DNA of 9,112 nt from Pseudomonadota bacterium (GTDB lineage: Bacteria > Pseudomonadota > Gammaproteobacteria > Steroidobacterales > Steroidobacteraceae), in assembly GCA_021815905.1 (NCBI GenBank), contig JAKAZP010000079.1, forward strand, positions 1-9,112, read 5' to 3'. The notes under the pieces are model-generated. The model did not search any database. It was not told where the DNA came from and saw only the letters and a list, made by a program, of their open reading frames with translations. Both the position numbers and the translations under genes were made by a program. Shown in pieces: positions 1-5,491 of the stretch (its first letter is position 1; every line of letters starts with the position of its first letter).

Positions 1-347
1 GGGTCCTTCATGATCGGCAGGCCCCACTCCTCGAACTTGTGCACCGTGGCATCGACGTGGCGGGCGATGTCGTAGCCGAGATCCTCGCGCACCAGTCCCA
101 TGAGGTCGTTGCGCGCGTAGCGCACGTGGTCCTCCGGCTGGTTCTCGTTCCAGTGCATGCCCATGTAGCAGTTGATCGCGTACAGGCCCTGGGCGACCGC
201 GCCGCTGCGCTCGATGTTGGCCTTCTCGACGCAGACGATCTTCAGGTCCCGTCCCCAGTAGCGGGATTCGTACGTGGCGCCGCAGCCGCCCATGCCGCCG
301 CCGATGACGAGGATGTCCGAGTCGACGAATACGGTCTTGCGGCTCAT
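1..347 (-). CDS. aprA: Dissimilatory adenylylsulfate (APS) reductase alpha subunit, N-terminal part
   Basis: The flavoprotein catalytic subunit of APS reductase. In sulfur oxidisers it runs in the oxidative direction: sulfite plus AMP gives APS, in the cytoplasm. Only the first 115 residues are in the window; the gene continues past the left edge (the full family is about 620-660 aa). The protein opens MSRKTVFVDSDILVIGG and shows the dinucleotide-binding glycine motif GGGMGG at about residues 16-21. It then has RSGAVAQGLYAINCYMG, characteristic of the AprA FAD domain, and WNENQPEDHVRYARNDLMG. ATG lies at 347-345 and overlaps the aprB stop by 4 bases (ATGA), so translation is probably coupled to aprB, its obligate partner. 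Identity is very secure; the oxidative direction is inferred from aprM and from the tusA/dsrE2 neighbourhood. Confidence 0.96.
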   Translation of the reverse strand, partial: MSRKTVFVDSDILVIGGGMGGCGATYESRYWGRDLKIVCVEKANIERSGAVAQGLYAINCYMGMHWNENQPEDHVRYARNDLMGLVREDLGYDIARHVDATVHKFEEWGLPIMKD

Positions 348-808
348 GCGACCACCCCTTTCCTGAACCGAGTGCGCGCGAGCGTCGGCAGAGCCCCGAC
401 TTTCAGCGCATCGGGCTCGTGGGCGAGCTCCTGCGAGCGGACGGCCGCCTCGCTCGGCGGGGCGTAGTCGGCCGGACCCTTGATCGACCCCCAGGGGGTG
501 GTTCTGATCGGTGAGACGAAATTCTTCTCGCGTCCGTCGCGGAACTTGATGCGCCACGACACCGTGCCCTTCTCCTCCTCGCGCAGCACCCGCACGCTGT
601 GGCCGAGGGGCGCGAAATCCGCGTAGCCGCGGCAGTCGATGGCCTGCTGCGGGCAGGCCTTCACGCACGAGTAGCATTCCCAGCACATGTTGGGCTCGGC
701 GTTGTAGGCGCGCCGGTACTCGGGGTCGATGTGCATGATGTCGGACGGGCAGATGTCGACGCAGTACCCGCAGCCGTCGCAGTTCGTCATGTAGACAAAC
801 GTGGGCAT
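344..808 (-). CDS. aprB: Dissimilatory APS reductase beta (iron-sulfur) subunit
   Basis: Ferredoxin-like subunit that passes electrons between the AprA flavin and the membrane partner. At 154 aa it has the usual family length. Two [4Fe-4S] motifs are visible: C10-x2-C13-x2-C16-x3-C20-P and C42-x2-C45-x2-C48-x3-C52-P, with Trp43 inside the second. The aromatic and Pro-rich C-terminal tail (FVSPIRTTPWGS, then DYAPPSE) is the part that in known AprBA structures wraps around AprA. ATG at 808 is preceded by GAGGAG (plus-strand 817-822), which overlaps the aprM stop codon. The gene sits 12 bases after aprM and overlaps aprA by 4 bases, giving an aprM-aprB-aprA operon. The last 25 or so residues are more basic and variable than the core. 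Confidence 0.97.
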   Translation of the reverse strand: MPTFVYMTNCDGCGYCVDICPSDIMHIDPEYRRAYNAEPNMCWECYSCVKACPQQAIDCRGYADFAPLGHSVRVLREEEKGTVSWRIKFRDGREKNFVSPIRTTPWGSIKGPADYAPPSEAAVRSQELAHEPDALKVGALPTLARTRFRKGVVA

Positions 809-816
809 GGACTTGG

Positions 817-822
817 CTCCTC
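817..822 (-). promoter_or_regulatory. Ribosome binding site of aprB
   Basis: Read on the minus strand this is GAGGAG, eight bases before the aprB ATG. It overlaps the TGA of aprM (823-821). It is the best Shine-Dalgarno in the apr operon and supports the ATG at 808 as the aprB start. It also suggests translational coupling to aprM. Confidence 0.7.
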
Positions 823-1603
823 AGTAATTGCTCGGCTGACGGCGGGCGCTGCCGAAGGTCGCGGGCCGGTCGGCCGGCGCGGGCAGGTTGCGGCGGTAGC
901 CGTTGGCCTGCTCGATGCGCTTCTGAAACGCCGCGGCGGGCTTGTAGAACATGTGGGCGAACTTCGACCAGGGAACGGTCCCGAACAGCACCGTGCTCGA
1001 GAACAGATACAGGCCGAAGAAGACGTTGGCCCAGAGCGCGCTGTCGGCCGCCTGCAAGCGAGCCCAGATCAGGGCGAACGTCGCGCTCGCGAGCAGCGAG
1101 AGGATGAAGAGATCCGCCCGGACCACGCGCAGGCGGGGCTGGCCTTCGGCCGCCACGTCGACCCGTTGCAGGAGCCAGAACCAGTAGCCGCCGATGCAGA
1201 TCAACGCGGCGCCCGCATACCAGAGCTCGGGCAGGATGGCAGGTCCGGGCGCGGCGGCCGTGGGATAGGCGAAGACCATGATGGCCGTGGTCACGACGTA
1301 GAGTACGAAGCCGTACATCGTCGCCAGGTGAGTGAGCCTGCGCAGCGGGTTGCAGAACTCACCGGCCGCAAGCCCCGCGACCACGATGGTATCCAGCGCG
1401 AGCGCCGCGGCTTCCCCGGCGCCGACCCGGCGCGTGGCGCCGGAGCGCACGCGGCGCCGATGGGCGAAGAAGTACCGGGCGCTTCCCTTGTGCGCGAGGT
1501 CGATCAGCGTCCCGCAGATCACCAACACGAACATGACCGCGACATAGGCCTGCTTCGCGAGCGGCGGTATGGCTGCGGGAAGCGCGGCGAACGGATTGAG
1601 CAT
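821..1603 (-). CDS. aprM: APS reductase membrane anchor AprM
   Basis: A polytopic inner-membrane protein thought to link AprBA to the quinone pool in sulfur oxidisers that lack QmoABC. From ATG 1603 it is 260 aa. Hydrophobic stretches lie at about residues 18-36, 66-83, 95-113, 127-146, 164-181 and 189-210, so five or six membrane spans. His92 and His217 (in WSKFAHMFYKP) sit at membrane edges, like histidines that bind heme b in related quinone-reactive subunits; heme binding is an inference. The start is uncertain. A purine-rich GGGGGA lies 7 bases before an in-frame GTG at 1609 and 13 before ATG 1603, so GTG 1609 is a fair alternative. The frame stays open to 1723, but the extra 40 residues are Arg/Pro-rich and not anchor-like. 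Placement directly before aprB gives the aprMBA order of the AprM-type lineage. Confidence 0.88.
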   Translation of the reverse strand: MLNPFAALPAAIPPLAKQAYVAVMFVLVICGTLIDLAHKGSARYFFAHRRRVRSGATRRVGAGEAAALALDTIVVAGLAAGEFCNPLRRLTHLATMYGFVLYVVTTAIMVFAYPTAAAPGPAILPELWYAGAALICIGGYWFWLLQRVDVAAEGQPRLRVVRADLFILSLLASATFALIWARLQAADSALWANVFFGLYLFSSTVLFGTVPWSKFAHMFYKPAAAFQKRIEQANGYRRNLPAPADRPATFGSARRQPSNY

Positions 1604-1721
1604 GAGCACGGGTGGTTCCCCCGGGAAGAGCTGTTTCGTTGTCTTGCGGACCGTCAGTCCACGCCGGGGAGCTGCCGGCCGCAATCCGGGAAAAACTCTA
1701 TCCCCCGGAGCCCGCGCGCGC

Positions 1722-1740
1722 AATGATCGATTCGATCGTT
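1722..1740. repeat. Inverted repeat (operator candidate) in the apr/LysR control region
   Basis: GATCG (1725-1729), a 3-base spacer, then CGATC (1733-1737). The pairing resumes outward with AA (1722-1723) against TT (1739-1740) after one mismatch. It is a near-perfect dyad in the divergent region, so it may bind the adjacent regulator. It does not show the textbook T-N11-A spacing, so the assignment is tentative. Confidence 0.4.
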
Positions 1741-1746
1741 AAAAAC

Positions 1747-1764
1747 TATCATTTCAATCTGATA
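1747..1764. repeat. Inverted repeat TATCA-N8-TGATA (operator candidate)
   Basis: TATCA at 1747-1751 and TGATA at 1760-1764 form a perfect 5-base dyad. It ends 11 bases before the GTG start of the LysR-type gene, suiting autoregulation and divergent control of aprMBA. The same half-sites occur in the other AT-rich divergent region of the window (5418-5432), though with a 5-base spacer. Confidence 0.4.
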
Positions 1765-1775
1765 AACTGATTGAC

Positions 1776-2666
1776 GTGACGTTGGATCAACTGCGCATCT
1801 TCGTCGAGGTCGCCGAGCGCGGGCACGTCACCCGCGCCGCCGAGGCGCTGCAGATGAGCCAGTCGGCCGCCTCCGCGGCGATCGCCGCGCTCGAGGATCT
1901 GTATCAGATCCGGCTGTTCGATCGGGTGGGCCGCCGCATCCAGCTGACCGAGCCCGGCCGGACCTTTCTGCGCGAGGCGCGCGCGGTGCTCGACCGCGCG
2001 GCCCTGGCGCGCTCGGTGCTGGAGGATCTGGCGGGTTTCCCGGCCGGTCCCATGGCGCTCGCCGCCAGCCAGACCATCGCGACGTACTGGCTGCCTCGAA
2101 GGCTCGCCGCCTTTCATGCGGCCAATCCGCGCGTGCGGCTCAATGTGATGATCCGCAACACCCGCGAGGTCGAGAGTGCCGTGGCCGAGGGTGAGGTGGC
2201 GATCGGCCTGGTCGAGGGACCGACACGGCACCCGGCGCTGATCCGCACCCATCTCGATGAGGACCAGGTGGTGCTGGTGACCGCTGCCGGCCGGGAGCCT
2301 CTGCCGGTCGCAGCTTCCGGACGAGTCGATCTCAGGGCGCTCAACTGGGTGATCCGCGAGAGCGGCTCCGGCACCCGCCACGCCCTCGAGGAGCTCGCGG
2401 CCCGGGAGGGCCTGTCGCTCGAGGACCTCAACGTCTTCCTCGTGTTGCCCGCCAACGAGGCCGTGCGCGAGGCGGTCGAAGCGGGCGCAGGCGCCACCAT
2501 CATCTCGCGCCACGTCGTCGCCTCGGCGATCGCGGCCGGCACGCTCACCGAGATTCCGATCGAGTTGCCGCAACGCGAATTCGCGCTGGTGCGGCACCGG
2601 GACCGCCATGCGACGCTCGCGCAGGAAGCGCTCGTGGCGCACCTGACCGGCGCCGGGGTCATCTGA
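1776..2666 (+). CDS. LysR-family transcriptional regulator
   Basis: A DNA-binding regulator of 296 aa, normal for the family. Residues 1-60 form the winged helix-turn-helix: MTLDQLRIFVEVAERGHVT, then RAAEALQMSQSAASAAIAALE with the recognition helix, then LFDRVGRRIQLTEPG. A linker helix runs to about residue 88, and a periplasmic-binding-protein-like effector domain covers about 90-290 (for example VAIGLVEGP and EAVEAGAGATIIS). The start is GTG at 1776; there is an in-frame stop at 1740 and no ATG between. No Shine-Dalgarno is visible in the bases before it, so the message may be leaderless or poorly translated. It is divergent from aprMBA, the likeliest target. It resembles CysB/CbbR-type regulators, but the inducer cannot be read from the sequence; a sulfur or sulfite-derived signal is a guess from context. 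Confidence 0.9.
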   Translation: MTLDQLRIFVEVAERGHVTRAAEALQMSQSAASAAIAALEDLYQIRLFDRVGRRIQLTEPGRTFLREARAVLDRAALARSVLEDLAGFPAGPMALAASQTIATYWLPRRLAAFHAANPRVRLNVMIRNTREVESAVAEGEVAIGLVEGPTRHPALIRTHLDEDQVVLVTAAGREPLPVAASGRVDLRALNWVIRESGSGTRHALEELAAREGLSLEDLNVFLVLPANEAVREAVEAGAGATIISRHVVASAIAAGTLTEIPIELPQREFALVRHRDRHATLAQEALVAHLTGAGVI

Positions 2667-2679
2667 CCGGAGGCGGTCA
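2664..2679. terminator. Hairpin spanning both convergent stop codons; possible weak bidirectional terminator
   Basis: TGACCG (2664-2669), loop GAGG, CGGTCA (2674-2679): a perfect 6-base stem with a 4-base loop. The first TGA is the stop of the LysR-type gene; the last three bases are the stop of the osmC-like gene on the other strand. It lies exactly between two converging genes, where a shared terminator is expected. There is no T-run on either side, so as an intrinsic terminator it would be weak. Confidence 0.4.
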
Positions 2680-3153
2680 CGCCCCGGGCCCCTCGCCGGC
2701 GCCCTCGGGGATGACGCTCGCCTCCAGCACGTGCCGTCCCTTGAGCGAGTTGACGAGCAGACAGGCGCGCTCGGTCTGCTTCAGCAGCCTCTTCGCCTTC
2801 GACGTGTCGGCTCCCCGCGGGACGATGAGCGTGGCGTCGAGCTTGAAGTCGGTGAACTGCGGGCGCCGCTCGAGCTCCCGCAGCGTCCCCTCGGCCCGGC
2901 ACTCCAGCCTGATCCAGCCGAACAGGGCTGCCGCGCTCACCGCGCGGAAGGTCAGGATGTAGCAGTCGGCGATGGCGGACACGAGCAGCGTCTCGGGCGA
3001 CCAGAGCCCGCCCGCGCCGCCGAACTGGGGCGCCGGAGCGCTCGGGAGCGCCGGCAGCCCCGCGGATGTCAGCGTGGCGAGGCCCGCGGGCGCGCCGCTC
3101 GCCTGGGCGATGTAGGTGTGCGGGAAGGGCTGCCTCGAGCGCGGACCGCGCAC
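2677..3153 (-). CDS. OsmC/Ohr-family protein (putative thiol peroxidase)
   Basis: 158 aa with the OsmC-like fold pattern. Cys64 lies in WSPETLLVSAIADCYILTF, the usual family site after a Pro-Glu-x-Leu-Leu turn. Cys131 lies in ERACLLVNSLKG, the second conserved Cys. These two would form the redox pair that reduces organic hydroperoxides; Cys85 is extra. Residues 1-50 are Gly/Ala/Pro-rich. The start is GTG at 3153, immediately after the TGA of the fadL-like gene with no gap, so translation is probably coupled. The C-terminal tail is Gly-rich. Lying behind dsrE2-tusA-fadL, it could protect against peroxides or act on per- or polysulfides. That role is inferred from position only. Membership of the OsmC superfamily is firm; the subfamily (Ohr, OsmC or YhfA-like) is not decided. 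Confidence 0.85.
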   Translation of the reverse strand: MRGPRSRQPFPHTYIAQASGAPAGLATLTSAGLPALPSAPAPQFGGAGGLWSPETLLVSAIADCYILTFRAVSAAALFGWIRLECRAEGTLRELERRPQFTDFKLDATLIVPRGADTSKAKRLLKQTERACLLVNSLKGRHVLEASVIPEGAGEGPGA

Positions 3154-4524
3154 TCAATGTCCCCAGGCATATCCGAGCTCGAGGTCGTACTGGTGCATCT
3201 GCAGCGTGATCGTCTGAGTCGGATCGAAGGTATTCGTGCCGCGGATCGTCTTGTTGGCGGCATAGGTGAATGCGACGCTGAACTCGCCCCCCCCGGCGTC
3301 GAGGTGCGTGAACCCGGCCGCGATGTGGTTCTCGATGACGCCCGGGGCGAGGATGTTGAGCGTCACCTGCGAGGAGGGGATCGGCTGCGTCCCGTGGCTC
3401 ACGCCGACGCGTGCGGTCCAGGTCTGATCGACCTGCCAGCTCATGCCGAGCTTGTACACGGTCATGTCGCGCCAGCCGAAGCCCGGTCCCCGGCTGCCGC
3501 CGAGGCAGCTCTGCAGATCCGTGCCCCCGAATCCGGCGGTCGGACAGGCGAACAGGTTCTGGATCGGATTGCCGACGGAGGCGATGCTGTGGTACCAGAT
3601 CCGCTGCGTGTCGAAGCTGACGGCGACGGGCGGGGTCGGCTTGAATGTCACTCCGACGGTCGCGGATGCGGGGATGTCGAACGAGCCGCCGCCGGCGAAC
3701 AGATCCCGGTAGCGGGTGAGCTTCGACATGTACATCTTGGAGGTGTAGGAGGCCGCGAGGGCCCATTGCGCGGCCGGCCGCCACTCGATCCCGACCGACG
3801 CGCCGCCTCCGTAGGACATCTCGTGGCCGTTGTCGGTGAGCGCTGTCGGCAGCTTCGTGCCGCCGCTCGCCGCGAACGCCTCGGTGTACCCGGCGAAGGC
3901 GCCGAGACCGCGCGCCTCGAAGCGCTGCGCGGCGAAGATCAAGGAGGCGCCGATCGCGACGTGCCGGTCCGCGAACGTGCGCGCCAGCGCGACACTCGCG
4001 AACGCCTGCATGAGATCGACCCCGGCGGTGCCCATGCCGTAAGTCCCCGGCAGCGTCATGACCGGCGCGGGTCCCGGTCCATCCGGGTCGAAGGTGGCGC
4101 TGCCGCCGACCCACTTGGTGTTCATGCCGCCGCGCGCGTAGAAGGCGAATCCGAAGCTGTCCCGCGCATCGAGCTGGCGCTTGAGCGCGAAGTAGGGAAT
4201 GGGAAAGAGCTTGTTGGCGCTCGTGAGGCTGTTGGGGCCGATGGTGAAGGCGCCGCCGTTGCCGTTGGCGAGGCTGCTCGATGTCGAGTAGCTGCGGTCG
4301 GGACTGAAGAGCTCGAGTCCGAGCTCGCTGCCGTCGCCGATCAAGCCGATCCCCGCGGGGTTGGTGGCGAGAATCATCGCCTCCGTGGGGTCGGCGCTTC
4401 CGGCGCCTGCGAGCCCCATGCTGTTCACCCCGGCGCCGTCGGTGAAGTACCCGTTCGTGGCTTGCGCGGCGCCCGCGAGCAGCAGCGAGGCCGTGAGCCC
4501 GGTCAAAGCGATGTCGAGCTTCAT
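3154..4524 (-). CDS. FadL/OmpP1/TodX-family outer-membrane transport protein
   Basis: A 456-aa beta-barrel protein of the family that moves hydrophobic molecules across the outer membrane. A Sec signal peptide is clear: MKLDIALTGLTASLLLAGAAQA, probable cleavage before TNGYF. The mature start shows the family pattern (NSMGLAGAGSADPTEAMILATNPAG), where the N-terminus plugs the barrel. Alternating strands with aromatic girdles follow to the end. Two cysteines in a predicted loop (LFACPTAGF, then LQSCLGG) could form a disulfide. The protein ends LGYAWGH; most barrels end in Phe, so the assembly signal is slightly unusual. ATG 4524 is chosen because GGGGG precedes it closely and the signal peptide starts there; a TTG 18 bases earlier is less likely. 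It lies 61 bases downstream of tusA and abuts osmC. The substrate is unknown; elemental sulfur or another hydrophobic sulfur compound is suggested by context. Confidence 0.9.
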   Translation of the reverse strand: MKLDIALTGLTASLLLAGAAQATNGYFTDGAGVNSMGLAGAGSADPTEAMILATNPAGIGLIGDGSELGLELFSPDRSYSTSSSLANGNGGAFTIGPNSLTSANKLFPIPYFALKRQLDARDSFGFAFYARGGMNTKWVGGSATFDPDGPGPAPVMTLPGTYGMGTAGVDLMQAFASVALARTFADRHVAIGASLIFAAQRFEARGLGAFAGYTEAFAASGGTKLPTALTDNGHEMSYGGGASVGIEWRPAAQWALAASYTSKMYMSKLTRYRDLFAGGGSFDIPASATVGVTFKPTPPVAVSFDTQRIWYHSIASVGNPIQNLFACPTAGFGGTDLQSCLGGSRGPGFGWRDMTVYKLGMSWQVDQTWTARVGVSHGTQPIPSSQVTLNILAPGVIENHIAAGFTHLDAGGGEFSVAFTYAANKTIRGTNTFDPTQTITLQMHQYDLELGYAWGH

Positions 4525-4585
4525 GTCTACCCCCAGGTTCAACGTCGCCCTTGTGTCGGGCGATCGGTGTGTCAGCGCCGCATCG

Positions 4586-4813
4586 TCAGCCGCTGCGGCG
4601 CAGCAGGAAGCGCAAGACCTTGCCCTCGGTGGTGGATTCGACGAGCTCGTTGCCCGTGGTGCGGCAGAACGCCTGGAAGTCCTTGACCGCGCCGGGATCG
4701 GTGGCGAGCACCTCGAGGGTGCCCCCCGGCGGCAGGCTCTGCAGCGCCTTCTTCGCCCGCAGGATCGGCAGCGGGCAGTTGAGTCCTTTCGCGTCTAGGG
4801 TTTGATCCGCCAT
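4586..4813 (-). CDS. tusA: TusA-family sulfur carrier protein
   Basis: A 75-aa cytoplasmic sulfur carrier (E. coli TusA has 81 aa) that holds sulfane sulfur as a persulfide. The CPLP motif is at residues 13-16; Cys13 carries the sulfur. It sits in LDAKGLNCPLPILRAKKAL, the family's first strand and helix. Cys50, in the segment DFQAFCRTTGNEL, is a second cysteine whose role is unclear. In sulfur oxidisers TusA passes sulfur between rhodanese, DsrE-type proteins and the sHdr or rDsr systems. The partner dsrE2 lies 33 bases upstream on the same strand. ATG 4813 has no good Shine-Dalgarno; a 5-base hairpin (plus-strand 4823-4836) lies just before it. Two-gene dsrE2-tusA units are well known, often with a rhodanese gene, which is absent here. 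Confidence 0.94.
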   Translation of the reverse strand: MADQTLDAKGLNCPLPILRAKKALQSLPPGGTLEVLATDPGAVKDFQAFCRTTGNELVESTTEGKVLRFLLRRSG

Positions 4814-4846
4814 GGAGTGTTCGCCGAAGGATCGGCCTCCGTTGGT

Positions 4847-5359
4847 TCAGATGAACAGGTTGATTTCGGAGCGGGTGGCCACTTCGATGTAGGTCGCGGC
4901 TCCCCCGAGCTCGGGCCCTTCGATCATGTCCTTCAGCGTGTACTCGAACAGGTCCATCGTCATCTGGCAGGCGATCATGCGGACCCCCGATTCGGCGGCG
5001 AGCGAGCGCAGCTCCGCGATCGACGCCACGCCCTTCTTCTTCATGAGATTCTTCATCATGGTCGAGGCCGCGGCATCGACGCCGGGAATCATGGAGGCGA
5101 GGTTGGGCATGCCCATGTGCATGCCTCCGAGCGGCATCTTCATCGCCGGGTTGCCGAGCGGGGACAGGTGCAGGTCGAGGTCCTTCTTCAGCAGCGGCAG
5201 GCCGTAGAAGGTGAAGAACATCGTGACATCGAGGCCCATCGCGGCGGCGGTGGTGGCGAGGATGAAGGGTGGGTACGCCCAGTCGAGCGTTCCCTTGGTC
5301 ACGATGATGGACATGCTCTTCGCGCCGGAGCGCTGCTCGAGGCTATCGGAACTCATCAT
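4847..5359 (-). CDS. dsrE2: DsrE2-family sulfur-transfer protein
   Basis: A DsrE/DsrF/DrsH-family protein of 170 aa, partner of TusA in cytoplasmic sulfur trafficking. Visible family marks: the first strand MSIIVTKGTLDWAYPPFILA; a second block VTMFFTFYGLPLLKK; a Met-rich segment at about 73-106 (MKMPLGGMHMGMPNL, then STMMKNLMKKKG) typical of DsrE2; and IACQMTMDLFEY, whose Cys131 is the expected sulfur-binding residue and the only cysteine. The end reads GPELGGAATYIEVATRSEINLFI, as in the family. The start is ATG 5359 or ATG 5356; AGGGGG lies 3 bases before the first and 6 before the second, so 5356 (169 aa) is slightly better. It is the first gene of dsrE2-tusA-fadL-osmC and is driven from the AT-rich region at 5360-5491. 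DsrE2 proteins are often membrane-associated; I see no clear hydrophobic span beyond the moderately apolar first 50 residues. Confidence 0.92.
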   Translation of the reverse strand: MMSSDSLEQRSGAKSMSIIVTKGTLDWAYPPFILATTAAAMGLDVTMFFTFYGLPLLKKDLDLHLSPLGNPAMKMPLGGMHMGMPNLASMIPGVDAAASTMMKNLMKKKGVASIAELRSLAAESGVRMIACQMTMDLFEYTLKDMIEGPELGGAATYIEVATRSEINLFI

Positions 5360-5491
5360 CTGCCCCCTGGTCGTCGCGGGCGAGCCATGATCCGGAACAT
5401 ATCACCATTTTATAATTTATCAAGCGATGATATCTTCGCTCGCTGCTGAGCGCGCGAGATCCGCGCGCGCGGACTTCGTGGAACCTGACAC
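5360..5491. promoter_or_regulatory. Divergent control region between dsrE2 and the HDAC-like gene
   Basis: 132 bases without a gene, AT-rich at 5397-5436. On the plus strand there is a perfect TATAAT at 5411-5416 but only a poor -35 (TGATCC at 5388-5393). It would start the HDAC-lip operon about 70 bases before its ATG. On the minus strand TTGATA (5423-5418) with a 16-base spacer and TATGTT is a fair promoter for dsrE2. The two promoters would overlap, so one bound protein could control both operons. Half-sites ATATCA (5399-5404), TTATCA (5417-5422) and TGATAT (5428-5433) fall on them. Confidence 0.55.
5418..5432. repeat. Inverted repeat TATCA-N5-TGATA (operator candidate)
   Basis: TATCA at 5418-5422 and TGATA at 5428-5432, a perfect 5-base dyad with a 5-base spacer. 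It lies between the TATAAT box and the HDAC-like gene and covers the candidate -35 of dsrE2. A further ATATCA at 5399-5404 pairs with TGATAT at 5428-5433 at longer range. The half-sites match those near the apr/LysR start. Confidence 0.4.

Larger units (their letters stand above)
1604..1775. promoter_or_regulatory. Divergent control region between aprM and the LysR-type gene
   Basis: 172 bases without a gene. The stretch next to aprM is GC-rich; 1721-1775 is conspicuously AT-rich for this genome. Both the apr operon (leftward) and the regulator (rightward) should start here, the usual arrangement for a LysR-type regulator and its target. Two inverted repeats are listed separately. I could not fix a convincing -35/-10 pair for either direction. 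AAAAAC followed by a TATC element occurs twice (from 1691 and from 1741), a possible direct repeat. Confidence 0.6.

Noticed and set aside
1604..1723. N-terminal extension of AprM from 1723
   Set aside because: The 40 extra residues are Arg/Pro-rich, unlike AprM. A better start lies at ATG 1603 (or GTG 1609 with GGGGGA in front).
2114..4114. Very long open frame on the minus strand (about 666 codons) crossing the LysR, osmC and fadL regions
   Set aside because: Arg/Pro/Gly/His-rich with no family pattern. It runs antisense to the LysR gene and out of frame with the osmC and fadL genes, a typical shadow frame in GC-rich DNA.
2731..4686. Long plus-strand open frame (about 651 codons) antisense to osmC, fadL and tusA
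   Set aside because: The composition is charged and repetitive without hydrophobic core patterns. The minus-strand genes here have clear families, a signal peptide and catalytic motifs.
4823..4836. Small hairpin GCCGA-N4-TCGGC just before tusA
   Set aside because: Only a 5-base stem in GC-rich DNA, with no T-run; such hairpins arise easily by chance. It might affect tusA translation but nothing else supports that.
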